Positions 39,717 through 49,968 of a stretch of DNA of 64,000 nucleotides are shown piece after piece. The notes under the pieces are model-generated. The model was not told the DNA's origin and searched no databases. It worked only from the letters and a program-made list of their open reading frames with translations. The translations under genes and the position numbers were made by a program. The number at the start of each line of letters is the position of its first letter. Within the stretch, counting starts at the first letter, position 1. The DNA is from Pedobacter sp. Leaf176 (GTDB lineage Bacteria; Bacteroidota; Bacteroidia; Sphingobacteriales; Sphingobacteriaceae). Location of the stretch: contig NZ_LMPD01000006.1 in assembly GCF_001424305.1 (NCBI RefSeq), positions 192,490 through 256,489 on the forward strand, written 5' to 3'.

Positions 39717-40367
39717 ATGAATAAAATTATTTCTTCAGTGGCAATTTGCTTGCTATCTATTACAATACTTTCTTCTTGTCAGCAAGATAAGAAACTACCT
39801 TTCTATGGCGAACGCCATGCAGAAACCGTTAAAGATGCAGCTGGTGTAGAGAAGATAGACACGGTTTACCAAACCATTCCAAACTGGTCTTTCTTAAACC
39901 AGGATAGTGTGGTTACGACCAATAAAGCTACCGATGGAAAAGTGTATGTAGCTGATTTCTTCTTTACGTCATGTACCACGATTTGCCCGACCATGCACCG
40001 TAATCTGATGACTGTTTATAAAGAATTTAACACCAATCCTGATGTAATGTTTGTTTCACATACTATAGATTTTAAATACGACAGACCTTACGTTTTAAAA
40101 AAATACGCTCAGAAACTGGGTGTTGATGGTTCAAAGTGGCTATTTCTTTATGGTAGTAAAGACAGCGTTTATACATTAGCCGAGAAAAATTATCTCGTAG
40201 CAGTTGGCGAAGACAGCACTGCAAAAGATGGTTATATCCACCAGGGCTATTTGGTTTTAATCGATAAAGACAGGAGAATCCGTGGCGCTTACGATGGAAC
40301 CAAAGAAGATCAGGTAGAACAATTGAGAAAAGACATCCCGGTTTTATTGGCTGAGTATAAAAAATAG
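39717..40367 (+). CDS. SCO1/SenC family copper chaperone
   Basis: VADFFFTSCTTICPTMHRNL CxxxC motif; lipoprotein signal. Confidence 0.94.
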   Translation: MNKIISSVAICLLSITILSSCQQDKKLPFYGERHAETVKDAAGVEKIDTVYQTIPNWSFLNQDSVVTTNKATDGKVYVADFFFTSCTTICPTMHRNLMTVYKEFNTNPDVMFVSHTIDFKYDRPYVLKKYAQKLGVDGSKWLFLYGSKDSVYTLAEKNYLVAVGEDSTAKDGYIHQGYLVLIDKDRRIRGAYDGTKEDQVEQLRKDIPVLLAEYKK

Positions 40368-40380
40368 AAACAATAGTTTA

Positions 40381-40468
40381 AGTCGTCATTTCGACCGAAG
40401 TGGAGAAATCTTTAAAGCTAATTTAAAAGATTTCTCGGCTGCATTTCATTCGGCTCGAAATGACGACT
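40381..40468. repeat. Palindromic element GTCGTCATTTCGACCGAAG...CTCGAAATGACGAC
   Basis: Arms agtcgtcatttcgaccgaag-tggagaaatcttt and aaagatttctc...cggctcgaaatgacgact. Confidence 0.9.
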
Positions 40469-40487
40469 AATCAATAAAAAAACATCC

Positions 40488-40910
40488 ATGCGCAAATACG
40501 TCATCAATTCTTCCCTTCTGCTTTCTGTTATCGCAGTAATAATCTCTTGTCAAAACCAGGAAACCATTGATTTGCATAACTATATGTCTAATGGTAAGGA
40601 TATTTATAAAGCTAAATGTCAAAATTGCCATGGCGAAAATGGCGAGGGTTTAGGGCAGCTGGCGCCTCCCCTAACCGATTCCGTTTTTTTAAAAACCAAT
40701 AGAGACCGTTTGGCTTGCATCATTAAAAATGGCGCAAATGAGTCATTTATTATTAATGGAAAAGAATACAAGGAAAAAATGCCGGCTTTCCCCGAATTAG
40801 CAGATATTGATGTAGCACAGGTAATGGTTTACATTACTAATTCATTCGGGAACAAACAAGGTTTTGTCCCTTACGCTCAGGTTTCGAAAAATCTGCAAAA
40901 TTGTAAATAA
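40488..40910 (+). CDS. Cytochrome c family protein
   Basis: CQNCHGENGEGLGQLAPPL heme motif; lipoprotein-like signal. Confidence 0.92.
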   Translation: MRKYVINSSLLLSVIAVIISCQNQETIDLHNYMSNGKDIYKAKCQNCHGENGEGLGQLAPPLTDSVFLKTNRDRLACIIKNGANESFIINGKEYKEKMPAFPELADIDVAQVMVYITNSFGNKQGFVPYAQVSKNLQNCK

Positions 40911-40965
40911 ATAAATCTTGTATTCTTTGTGTCTTTGTGGTCAAAAAAAACCATCTTTGCGCAAA

Positions 40966-41340
40966 ATGCAGGTTGTTCTATCGCTGTTTCGATTAATCGG
41001 AAGAGAGGAAAGTCCGGGCAACGCAGGGCATCCCGCTTTCTAACGGAAAGGAATTTAGGAATGAAAACCTGAATTACGGATTAGTGCAACAGAAAATATA
41101 CCGTCCCGATATAAAGTCGGGATAAGGGTGAAAACGTGCGGTAAGAGCGCACGAGCATTGCAGGCGACTGCAATGGTTTGTAAACCCCGGGAGTTGAAAG
41201 ACCAAATAGGCTAACGCATGTAGGGCTGCCCGTCCGATGTTAGTGGGTAGGTCGTTAGAGATAAACGGCAACGTTTATAGTGGATTAATGATAGAAATCC
41301 TGAGTAATCAGGAAACAGAACCCGGCTTACAGACCTGCAT
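40966..41340 (+). ncRNA. rnpB: RNase P RNA, bacterial class A-like
   Basis: GAGGAAAGTCCGGGC, ACAGAAAATATACCG, GGGTGAAAACGTGCGGTAAGAGCGCACGAGCA, ACAGAACCCGGCTTACAGACCTGCAT; P1 ATGCAGGT/ACCTGCAT. Confidence 0.96.
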
Positions 41341-41765
41341 TTTTATTTTTTTCAAAAACTATAACAGTTTCTTTTCTGTTAGTTCATTTCTGCTTTTCAC
41401 TACAATCTTTTTGTGTTTGTTTTTATACGTTCTGCTCATCAATGCGATGAGGAAAGACGTGGCAATCTTTTTAAAATAAACAAACACCTGTATAATAAAG
41501 GTTAGAATAAACACAGCGCTTAGTTATATTTAATCCTCTTTATAATGCTTTTGCCACGGAAACACAGAAGGCACAGAAAGGATTTAGCTCTTGATTGACG
41601 CAGGTTTGTCGCGTAAATAAATGCAATCATCGAATAATCCGATAGAAATTATTCCTCGTTTCCAAGTAAAAAAAATAAAACCTTTTTTGCTATTTACCGT
41701 TATAGCCTAAATTCATTGTATAATAAACTATACATTAATTTAAAAATAATATATTCGCATTTCAA

Positions 41766-43187
41766 TTGACTAACAATTACCAAATGGCCAAACTATTAAT
41801 TATTGATGACGAGCGGGCAATAAGAAGTACCCTACGCGAAATCCTGGAATATGAAAATTATGATGTTGAAGATATCGACAACGGTATCGATGGCCTCGAA
41901 ATGATCAGAAAAGGCAATTTTGATCTCGTTCTCTGCGATATCAAAATGAATAAGATGGACGGCATGGAAGTGCTTGAACAGGCACAAATCATCAAACCTG
42001 ACTTACCTTTCATTATGATTTCCGGTCATGGGACAGTTGAGACGGCTATTGAAGCAAGTAAAAAAGGAGCTTTTGATTTTATCTCAAAACCACCAGATTT
42101 AAACCGTTTATTAATTACGGTTCGTAATGGCTTAGACCGTGGAAATTTAGTTACTGAAACTAAAGTTTTAAAACGTAAAGTAAGTAAAACACGCGAAATC
42201 CTTGGAGCATCAGAAAGCATTTCTAAAATTAAAGAAACGATTGAACGTGTTGCTCCAACAGAAGCACGCGTTTTAATTACAGGTGCAAATGGTAGCGGTA
42301 AGGAGTTGGTTGCACGTTGGCTGCACGAAAAATCTAACCGTGCGGACAGCCCCTTAATTGAAGTAAACTGCGCAGCAATTCCATCTGAGTTAATTGAGAG
42401 CGAATTGTTTGGCCACGAAAAAGGTTCATTCACTTCTGCGGTAAAACAACGTATCGGTAAGTTTGAATTGGCCAATGGCGGAACACTTTTCCTAGATGAA
42501 ATCGGCGACATGAGCCTTTCTGCCCAGGCAAAAGTACTGCGTGCATTACAGGAACACAAAATATCCCGAGTTGGAGGCGAAAAAGAAATAGAAGTTAACG
42601 TTCGTGTTTTAGCGGCAACCAATAAGGATCTATTAAAAGAAATTGAAGATGGTAATTTCCGTATGGATTTGTACCACCGCCTGAATGTAATTAATATTCA
42701 CGTTCCGCATTTAACTGAACGTATTGATGATATTCCAGTAATTGCGCAAAACTTTTTAGAAAATATTTGCAACGATTATGGCATGCCTGTTAAAAAGATT
42801 AACGAAGGTGGTATGGCTGCTTTGCAAGCTTTACCGTGGACGGGTAACGTCCGCGAGTTGCACAATATGATTGAACGTTTAATTATTTTAAGCGATAAAG
42901 TGATTACCGAAAATGATGTTCGCGCTTTTGCGAATCCAGGTGGAGGTACGAATATCGGGTCGGCAACAAGTGCCCAGATCGCGGGTTCAAATGAAGGGTC
43001 TGGCATGTCTTCTTCTTTCGATAGTTTCAACAACTTCCAGGATTATAAAGATCACGCAGAGAAAGAATTCATCAAATTCAAACTGGAAAAAAACAACTGG
43101 AACGTTTCAAAAACTGCTGATGAGATTGATATTCAAAGGAGTCATCTATACAGCAAGATTGAAAAGTTTGGATTGAAAAGAGAATAA
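41766..43187 (+). CDS. Sigma-54-dependent response regulator, NtrC family
   Basis: Receiver domain, AAA+ GANGSGKELVARWLHEKSNR, ESELFGHEKGSFTSA, C-terminal HTH. Confidence 0.96.
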   Translation: MTNNYQMAKLLIIDDERAIRSTLREILEYENYDVEDIDNGIDGLEMIRKGNFDLVLCDIKMNKMDGMEVLEQAQIIKPDLPFIMISGHGTVETAIEASKKGAFDFISKPPDLNRLLITVRNGLDRGNLVTETKVLKRKVSKTREILGASESISKIKETIERVAPTEARVLITGANGSGKELVARWLHEKSNRADSPLIEVNCAAIPSELIESELFGHEKGSFTSAVKQRIGKFELANGGTLFLDEIGDMSLSAQAKVLRALQEHKISRVGGEKEIEVNVRVLAATNKDLLKEIEDGNFRMDLYHRLNVINIHVPHLTERIDDIPVIAQNFLENICNDYGMPVKKINEGGMAALQALPWTGNVRELHNMIERLIILSDKVITENDVRAFANPGGGTNIGSATSAQIAGSNEGSGMSSSFDSFNNFQDYKDHAEKEFIKFKLEKNNWNVSKTADEIDIQRSHLYSKIEKFGLKRE

Positions 43188-43243
43188 GTTAAATTTATAT
43201 GTTGTAAGTTATAAGTCGTAGTGCTTAAAACTTACAACTTAAA

Positions 43244-45034
43244 TTAGCCCATATAATCGTTTTGCCTCATTAGCAGCGCCCTGTATTTATTAAAGATGGC
43301 TGTTTTAGACACGAAGCCCTTATATTGGTTTTCGCTGTTAACTACAGGCAGGATCCAGGCATTTTCCTGTTCCATTTTTTCGAGGACCAATTTCAGATTA
43401 TCGTTTTCGCTGATGGTGGCGGGTGCTTGCTGAACTAAATGCGAGGCTGTTAAAGAATCTTTTTTTTCATTCTTCATCATCTCGTTAAAAACTTCTTCAA
43501 CATAGATTACGCCTTTAAAATCTCCCAGTTCATCGATTACAGAACATATATTTTTATGAGATTGAACAATTTCGCTCATCTTTAATGAGACCAAATCATT
43601 CATAAGCAAAGTTGGATAATTCTTTTCAGTAAGGTATTTCAACTTCATCTGACTTAAAACTGTTGTGTCCTTATCTTCATGTGAAAGTAGTTCACCTTTA
43701 TCTGCAAGCGCTTTTGTATAAATTGAATGTTTTTGAGAACTTCTGTTCACCGCGTAGGAAATGGCAGTGGTAATCATTAAAGGAACCATCAAAATGTATC
43801 CTCCTGTGATTTCTGCAATCAGGAAAATGCCCGTTAATGGTGCATGCATGATCGCACCAAGAGCAGCAGCCATGCCGGCAACAATAAAATTAGATACGTT
43901 TAATTGCGCAACCCCTGAAAGATTAACTACGTAGGCAAAAATAAATCCTATCAGTCCGCCCATAATTAAACTTGGTGCAAAAGTACCTCCATTACCACCG
44001 GCGCCAAGTGTAACCAATGTGGCAATTGATTTCATGAAAATTGTAACTACGGTGAAGAGTATAACCAGCGCTGGAATGGTATTGTAATCTGAGAAAATAC
44101 TGTTGTTGATCACGGCCAGATAGTCTCCTCTTAACAGACTTTTAATCGTGATATAACCTTCTCCATAAAGTGTTGGAAAAAGAAAAACCAATGCGCCAAG
44201 CATTAAGCCGCCAACAACGACCTTGGTGTAGGGATGTTTTATTTTGTAAAAAAATCCTTTTACAGCGTAATTGGCTTTAGTAAAATAGATTGAAAATAAG
44301 CCAATTAGCACCGCCAAGATAACATAATAAAACAGCGCATTTACTTTCCAACCTTCCGTAACTAAAAAGAACAGCTGTTGAGTATAAAAGAGTCTGGCAA
44401 CAACGGCAGCGGTTGCGGCAGAGAGTAACAATGGAATAAATGCAGGTATTGTGAATTCTGGAAGTAATATTTCTATGGCAAACACAATGCCCGCAACCGG
44501 ACTGTTAAATGCTCCTGCTATTCCCGCCGCCGCCCCGCATGCCACTAACATTGTGATCTCCCGGTAAGATAAACCCAAAAATCTACCAAGGTTCGAACCA
44601 ATAGCAGAACCACTTGTTACGATCGGTGCTTCCAGTCCTGTTGAACCACCAAAGCCTACAGTAACAGCTGCTGTAATAATTTGTGAATAAATATTATGGG
44701 GCTCTACCCTGCTCGATTTTTTCGAAATCGCATACAGCAAGGGCGTTAATCCTGTTTCAAATTTACTTTTTCGAATAAAGTATTTGATGTATAAAACGGT
44801 TAGTAATATACCAACCATCGGAAAAAGCAAATACAGGTAATATTTATATTTCCATTGCCAGTCTGATTGGAGAAATTCTTCGATGTGGTGCGTTAAACTT
44901 TTTAACACCGCGGCTGCCAATCCGGCTAGAATACCAACAACAACAGCAAGTATGACTAAGAAATTACGGTTTGATATTTTTGATTTTCTGTATCGGTTAA
45001 TCTTATCAAGGTAATTTACAAAGCGAATATACAT
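43244..45034 (-). CDS. ClC family chloride channel/antiporter with C-terminal CBS domains
   Basis: GSTGLEAPIVTSGSAIGS, GAGGNGGTFAPSLIMGG. Confidence 0.95.
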   Translation of the reverse strand: MYIRFVNYLDKINRYRKSKISNRNFLVILAVVVGILAGLAAAVLKSLTHHIEEFLQSDWQWKYKYYLYLLFPMVGILLTVLYIKYFIRKSKFETGLTPLLYAISKKSSRVEPHNIYSQIITAAVTVGFGGSTGLEAPIVTSGSAIGSNLGRFLGLSYREITMLVACGAAAGIAGAFNSPVAGIVFAIEILLPEFTIPAFIPLLLSAATAAVVARLFYTQQLFFLVTEGWKVNALFYYVILAVLIGLFSIYFTKANYAVKGFFYKIKHPYTKVVVGGLMLGALVFLFPTLYGEGYITIKSLLRGDYLAVINNSIFSDYNTIPALVILFTVVTIFMKSIATLVTLGAGGNGGTFAPSLIMGGLIGFIFAYVVNLSGVAQLNVSNFIVAGMAAALGAIMHAPLTGIFLIAEITGGYILMVPLMITTAISYAVNRSSQKHSIYTKALADKGELLSHEDKDTTVLSQMKLKYLTEKNYPTLLMNDLVSLKMSEIVQSHKNICSVIDELGDFKGVIYVEEVFNEMMKNEKKDSLTASHLVQQAPATISENDNLKLVLEKMEQENAWILPVVNSENQYKGFVSKTAIFNKYRALLMRQNDYMG

Positions 45035-45059
45035 GTTATTTTAATCTGGTAATTAAAGC

Positions 45060-45782
45060 TTAGGCGTCGAATTTATCTAAAAGCTTAATTAAAGTTGCAA
45101 AATCTTTTGGGTATGGGGCGTCAATCTTGATGTCTTTATCATCCAGCCCTTTAAAAACCAGGTGCCTCGCATGGAGCGCAAAACGTTTCATAATTGGCTG
45201 TTCCTCTTCACCTTTTGTCAGCTTATAACCTCGTTTAATTGATGAAAGAAAAACCGGTTTCCCCTTGTACATTTCATCACCCACAATAGCAGCTCGTTGG
45301 GTAGCCAAATGGATTCGGATTTGGTGCATACGACCTGTAATTGGCTTACATTCTACCAGAGTATAATGCTTGTAATATTTTAAGGAATCGAAAATCGTTT
45401 CAGCCCTCTTCCCCTCTGCCCTGTCAATGGTTACGTTTTTGTTTCCATCATTAAGAATTGGCAAATCGACCAAAAGTTCATCGAAAATTACATGGCCATC
45501 AACTACAGCATGATAAGTTTTGTTTACCTTTCTACGTTCGAATTGCATGGATGCATGGCGGTAAGCTTCCGGGTTTTTTGCGATAATTAACGCACCCGAA
45601 GTTTCTTTATCCAACCTATGACAAACCTGGGCGTCATCACTATATTGCTTAGCCAGACGTAATACATTGGTTTCGCCAGATCCACCTCTTTCATCAAGTG
45701 AGGCTAGAAATGGCGGTTTATTGATAACGATAAAATCGTTGTCTTCAAAAAGAATAAGGTCTATAAAATTAGGGTACTTCAA
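45060..45782 (-). CDS. RluA family pseudouridine synthase
   Basis: VCHRLDKETSGALIIAK, GRMHQIRIHLA. Confidence 0.95.
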   Translation of the reverse strand: MKYPNFIDLILFEDNDFIVINKPPFLASLDERGGSGETNVLRLAKQYSDDAQVCHRLDKETSGALIIAKNPEAYRHASMQFERRKVNKTYHAVVDGHVIFDELLVDLPILNDGNKNVTIDRAEGKRAETIFDSLKYYKHYTLVECKPITGRMHQIRIHLATQRAAIVGDEMYKGKPVFLSSIKRGYKLTKGEEEQPIMKRFALHARHLVFKGLDDKDIKIDAPYPKDFATLIKLLDKFDA

Positions 45783-45912
45783 ACTGTGCTGTTATTAATG
45801 AAGTACAAAAATACGGATTTATTTTTTTAACGTTAAGATTACACCGCTTTTATTGCTGCATTTCCTAAAACAATGATAACTCCCGGGCTCATGAGGTTGC
45901 CGTTAAATTCAA

Positions 45913-46350
45913 TTAATTATTCTGAGAGATAACAGTTAAACCTTCATGTGTTAATTCGAGCGTTTCGAGCGCAATTTGGCTATCATCAGCGACTAAAACA
46001 GGACCAATATATTTTATAGGAAATGCGTTCTTTAATTTCCATGTGAATATAGGCGCATGTGTTTCATCCAAAAGATTGATCACAACATCTCTTGGCTGAA
46101 TATCCCCATTTGATTTTGTGTTAATCCAATTGAAAAATTCATTGTCACCTTTCATTATTCCGCGTTTCAATATAATGTTTGAAAATTTACGAATACCGGG
46201 AATTTTTGCACCACTGTCAACAGCACTTGAACCATCTCTAACAGCTACGACCTCAATTTCAATGTTCAATCCAGAAACTTCTGCGAAGCCTACCCTTGTT
46301 CCTCCCCAATCGACCAAGAAGTGATATCTGTTAATTGAATTTTGCGCCAT
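45913..46350 (-). CDS. Contractile-tail tube protein homolog (gp19/TIGR02241-like)
   Basis: RYHFLVDWGGTRVGFAEVSGLNIEIEVVAVRDGSS...IILKRGIMKGDNEFFNWINTKSNG. Confidence 0.88.
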   Translation of the reverse strand: MAQNSINRYHFLVDWGGTRVGFAEVSGLNIEIEVVAVRDGSSAVDSGAKIPGIRKFSNIILKRGIMKGDNEFFNWINTKSNGDIQPRDVVINLLDETHAPIFTWKLKNAFPIKYIGPVLVADDSQIALETLELTHEGLTVISQNN

Positions 46351-46407
46351 ATTGTGTTATTTAATTATTTGATACAATATAAATACTTAATAGTTAAAGA
46401 ACAAAAA

Positions 46408-46446
46408 AAGCCGCAGAATCTGATAAACAGAAAATCTGCGGCTTAA
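46408..46446 (-). terminator. Hairpin between the PhoB-like regulator and the tail-tube gene
   Basis: AAGCCGCAGA...TCTGCGGCTT. Confidence 0.7.
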
Positions 46447-46464
46447 TTCTCTATGATTGTATTT

Positions 46465-47154
46465 CTAAGAAAGTTCAAACTTATAACCAACACCTTTTAC
46501 GGTTGATACATAAGTTTCACCTAATTTTTCGCGTAGCTTACGGATGTGAACGTCGATCGTTCTATTGGTTACGACAACCGAATCTTCCCAGATATTTTTC
46601 AGGATTGATTCGCGGGTATACACTTTACCGGGCTTAGAGGCCAGAAGATATAACAGCTCAAATTCCTTTTTAGCCAAAACCACTTTATTGCCACCTTGAA
46701 AAACGAGGTAAGCCTCGCGGTCGATAACCAAATCGCCGATTTCTAATTTGTTCTCTGATACTTCTTCAGTTCCGGAGTTCCGTCGTAAAATGGCATTTAT
46801 GCGACTCACCAAAGCGCGTGGCTTAATTGGTTTCGCGATATAATCATCCGCGCCAACATTAAATCCTGCAATTTCAGAATACTCTTCGCTCCTGGCAGTT
46901 AAAAAAACCATGAACGTATTTTTGAATTCTGGAATGGCTCTCATTAACCGGCAAGCCTCAATTCCGTCCATCTTGGGCATCATAATATCCAGAATTATCA
47001 AATCCGGATGAACCTTTTTTGCTATGGTGATTCCTTCCTGACCATTAGAAGCCGTAAATACCTGATATCCCTCTTTTTTCAGGTTGTACTCAATCAATTC
47101 CAGAATATCTGGTTCATCATCAACAATTAATATTTTCTGACCTGTATTGTTCAT
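46465..47154 (-). CDS. OmpR/PhoB family response regulator
   Basis: Receiver domain plus winged helix RTIDVHIRKLREKLG. Confidence 0.95.
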   Translation of the reverse strand: MNNTGQKILIVDDEPDILELIEYNLKKEGYQVFTASNGQEGITIAKKVHPDLIILDIMMPKMDGIEACRLMRAIPEFKNTFMVFLTARSEEYSEIAGFNVGADDYIAKPIKPRALVSRINAILRRNSGTEEVSENKLEIGDLVIDREAYLVFQGGNKVVLAKKEFELLYLLASKPGKVYTRESILKNIWEDSVVVTNRTIDVHIRKLREKLGETYVSTVKGVGYKFELS

Positions 47155-47257
47155 AGTTAAATATTTGTTACGAAAGTACTGTCTCTGATGTAATTTTCAG
47201 TTAAGACTAAGTTAAGAAATTGTTAACGACTTAAATTAGTTTAACATTGAGTTTCTT

Positions 47258-48370
47258 TTAACGTAACGTTTTAGCCAGAAAGTTCTCCAGCTCATCCCCA
47301 CGAAGGTTTTTGGCAACGATTTTACCGTTGGGGTCAATTAGGTACGAAGTAGGAATAGCCTGAACCTGGTATTTTTTAACTGTTTCTCCGTTGAAATCGT
47401 TCAGCTCTGACACATGTGTCCAGTTCAAACCGTCCGCTTTGATGGCGCCTAACCAGGCCGCCTTGTCCGTATCTAATGAGATTCCTAAAATGTCAAAATT
47501 CCTGGTTTTATATTTATCATAGACCTTAACAACATTTGGGTTTTCCTGTCGGCACGGCTGGCACCAGGATGCCCAGAAATCAACTAAAACATATTTTCCT
47601 TTGAAATCCGATAAGCTTACCGGTTTTGCATCTGCAGTATTTATTGTGAACGATGGTGCGATTTGCCCAACCTGAACGGTTTTTAATAATGCCATTTGTT
47701 TAACAAATGTATCTACAGTAGCATTTCCTTTAATTTCTTCTTTAACCTCATCAGCGAATTTTACCAATTCTGCTTCAAACTCCTGCGGGCTCAACGTATT
47801 CATTGCATAAAAACCTGCCAATGTTCCTTTGTTATCTTTAGCAAATCTGATAATTGAAGCATTCAGTTGATTCGTATATGATTCATATTTTGGTTTCAGT
47901 TCTTCCAGTACAGCAGCCCTGTTTTGAGGTTGTGTTGCTACTTTTGATTCAAAATCGGCCTGCAGTTGCTCCACTTGCTTGGCATAAGTATTTCTGAGTG
48001 CATTTAATTCCGATAACTTCTCCACTTCGTTAGCACCTGAAATTGTATAGGCCATTGTTTTATCTGATAAATCGGCTTCTAATTTGATTTCATCTCCGTT
48101 TTTGGCGATTAACATGAACTCATGATTACCGATTGATACGCGGAAAAAATCGACAGATGGCGTTTTACGGATAAATTTAAACGCCCCTTTCTCCGACAAA
48201 TTTGTAGAATCAACAGGTACCATTTGGCTATTTTGCATTCCATACAGAAACACTTTCTTTTCTGTTCCGGGATTTTGGAAAGTTCCATCGATGGTAAAGC
48301 TATCTTTCGGTTTACAAGCTGTGAAAGCAATCGCAATTAAGGCGATAAGGCTCAGGTTTTTTAATTTCAT
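47258..48370 (-). CDS. TlpA/thioredoxin-like lipoprotein with N-terminal DUF4369-like domain
   Basis: FWASWCQPCRQENPNVV; lipoprotein signal. Confidence 0.92.
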   Translation of the reverse strand: MKLKNLSLIALIAIAFTACKPKDSFTIDGTFQNPGTEKKVFLYGMQNSQMVPVDSTNLSEKGAFKFIRKTPSVDFFRVSIGNHEFMLIAKNGDEIKLEADLSDKTMAYTISGANEVEKLSELNALRNTYAKQVEQLQADFESKVATQPQNRAAVLEELKPKYESYTNQLNASIIRFAKDNKGTLAGFYAMNTLSPQEFEAELVKFADEVKEEIKGNATVDTFVKQMALLKTVQVGQIAPSFTINTADAKPVSLSDFKGKYVLVDFWASWCQPCRQENPNVVKVYDKYKTRNFDILGISLDTDKAAWLGAIKADGLNWTHVSELNDFNGETVKKYQVQAIPTSYLIDPNGKIVAKNLRGDELENFLAKTLR

Positions 48371-49827
48371 TATTTTAATTTTTCAAGTATCAAATCATTT
48401 AATCTTTTGGCATCGGCTTTTCCTTTGGCTAACTTCATAACATCGCCAACAAACAAACCTAAAACGCCTTTTTTTCCTTTTTTATATGCTTCAACCTGTT
48501 GCGGGTATTTAGATAATACTTCATCAACAAAACGATCTAATTCGTCGCCATTCTCAGAAATTATTAAGTTTAACGATTGTGCTAAACCCGCAACATCTAC
48601 ATTTTCATGTTTCTCAACGGCGGGTAGTAATTGCTGAATGGCAATTTTTTGAGTGATTTTTTTATTGTCAACCAAGTTAATCGCAATTGCCAACTGCTCA
48701 GGTTTTACATTATATTCCGATATGGATATTGATTTTTCGCTCAAAACAGCCCTTATTGGTCCAATTAACCAATTGATCAAGGTTTTTTTGGTATTCACAA
48801 TTGGCAAAGCCTGATTAAAGTAATTCAACAATTCCAGGTCTTCGGCAAAAAGCGCCGCATCAGCTTTACTAATCCCAAATTCAGACATCATTTTTTTTGA
48901 AATCTCGTTTGGTAAAGCAGGCATTGCCGCTTTAATTTCTGTCAGCCAATCGTTTGAAATAAAAACAGGTTGCAAATCCGGGTCAGCAAAATAACGGTAA
49001 TCGTTAGCCTCTTCTTTAGTACGCATTGGTGAGGTTGTACCTTTGTCCGCATCAAAATTCAATGTACTCTGAATAATTCGACCACCATTCGATATAACAT
49101 CCACCTGTCTGCCAAATTCAAAATCCATTGCTCTACGTACGTTACGCATTGAGTTTAGGTTTTTTACTTCGCAACGGGTACCAAATTCTGTAGAACCCAT
49201 TGGGCGAATGGAGATATTTGCATCGCAACGCAAACTTCCCTCTTCCATGTTGCCATCGCTCACATTTAAATGCCGAACCAGCTTCCTAATCTCTGCTAAT
49301 AAGGCTGATGCTTCCTCAGCACTACGGATATCAGGTTCGGTTACAATCTCAATTAAAGGTACACCGGCACGGTTTAAATCGACCAGGGAATAGTTATCAT
49401 CCTGGTCGTGAATACTTTTACCCGCGTCTTCTTCCAGGTGAATTCTATTAATTCCGATTCTTTTTGCCGATCCATCAGCCAGTTCTACCTCTAAAAATCC
49501 ATTTATACAAATTGGCTGATTATCCTGTGTGATTTGATATCCCTTTGGTAAATCAGCGTAGAAATAGTTTTTTCTGTCGAAATGGTTGATCTGGTTAATT
49601 GTACAGTTCAAGGCCAGCCCAATACGGATGGCTTTCGCAACAACTTCCTTATTTAGCTTAGGCAATGCACCAGGCAGAGCCAAAGAAACGGTTGAAATAT
49701 TTTGATTAGGTAAAGCACCGAAAGATGCACTGTCAGCAGAGAATATTTTAGTGTTGGTATTAAGCTGGACGTGTATTTCAAGTCCTGAAACGAGTTCGTA
49801 ATTGTTTTCGGATGTACCTAAACTCAT
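48370..49827 (-). CDS. gatB: Asp-tRNA(Asn)/Glu-tRNA(Gln) amidotransferase subunit B
   Basis: YELVSGLEIHVQLNT, DRKNYFYADLPKGYQITQ, VPLIEIVTEPDIRS. Confidence 0.97.
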   Translation of the reverse strand: MSLGTSENNYELVSGLEIHVQLNTNTKIFSADSASFGALPNQNISTVSLALPGALPKLNKEVVAKAIRIGLALNCTINQINHFDRKNYFYADLPKGYQITQDNQPICINGFLEVELADGSAKRIGINRIHLEEDAGKSIHDQDDNYSLVDLNRAGVPLIEIVTEPDIRSAEEASALLAEIRKLVRHLNVSDGNMEEGSLRCDANISIRPMGSTEFGTRCEVKNLNSMRNVRRAMDFEFGRQVDVISNGGRIIQSTLNFDADKGTTSPMRTKEEANDYRYFADPDLQPVFISNDWLTEIKAAMPALPNEISKKMMSEFGISKADAALFAEDLELLNYFNQALPIVNTKKTLINWLIGPIRAVLSEKSISISEYNVKPEQLAIAINLVDNKKITQKIAIQQLLPAVEKHENVDVAGLAQSLNLIISENGDELDRFVDEVLSKYPQQVEAYKKGKKGVLGLFVGDVMKLAKGKADAKRLNDLILEKLK

Positions 49828-49968
49828 ATAAAATGATGCCTTTGAATGTATTGTGCTGGCAAATATAGTTAAAGAATGTTAAAAGAATTTGCTTCGGTTA
49901 AACTACTGTGTAACGGCTTTGTCTATTTCGATAATTAACACACACAGGAAACCTTAAATTAAAAAATT

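Noticed and set aside
41074-41479. ORFs 41074-41271 (-) and 41237-41479 (+)
   Set aside because: The first lies wholly inside rnpB and the second starts in it; no protein-like features.
42026-43176. ORFs 42026-42622, 42776-43033 and 42913-43176
   Set aside because: Shadow ORFs of the NtrC-type regulator gene.
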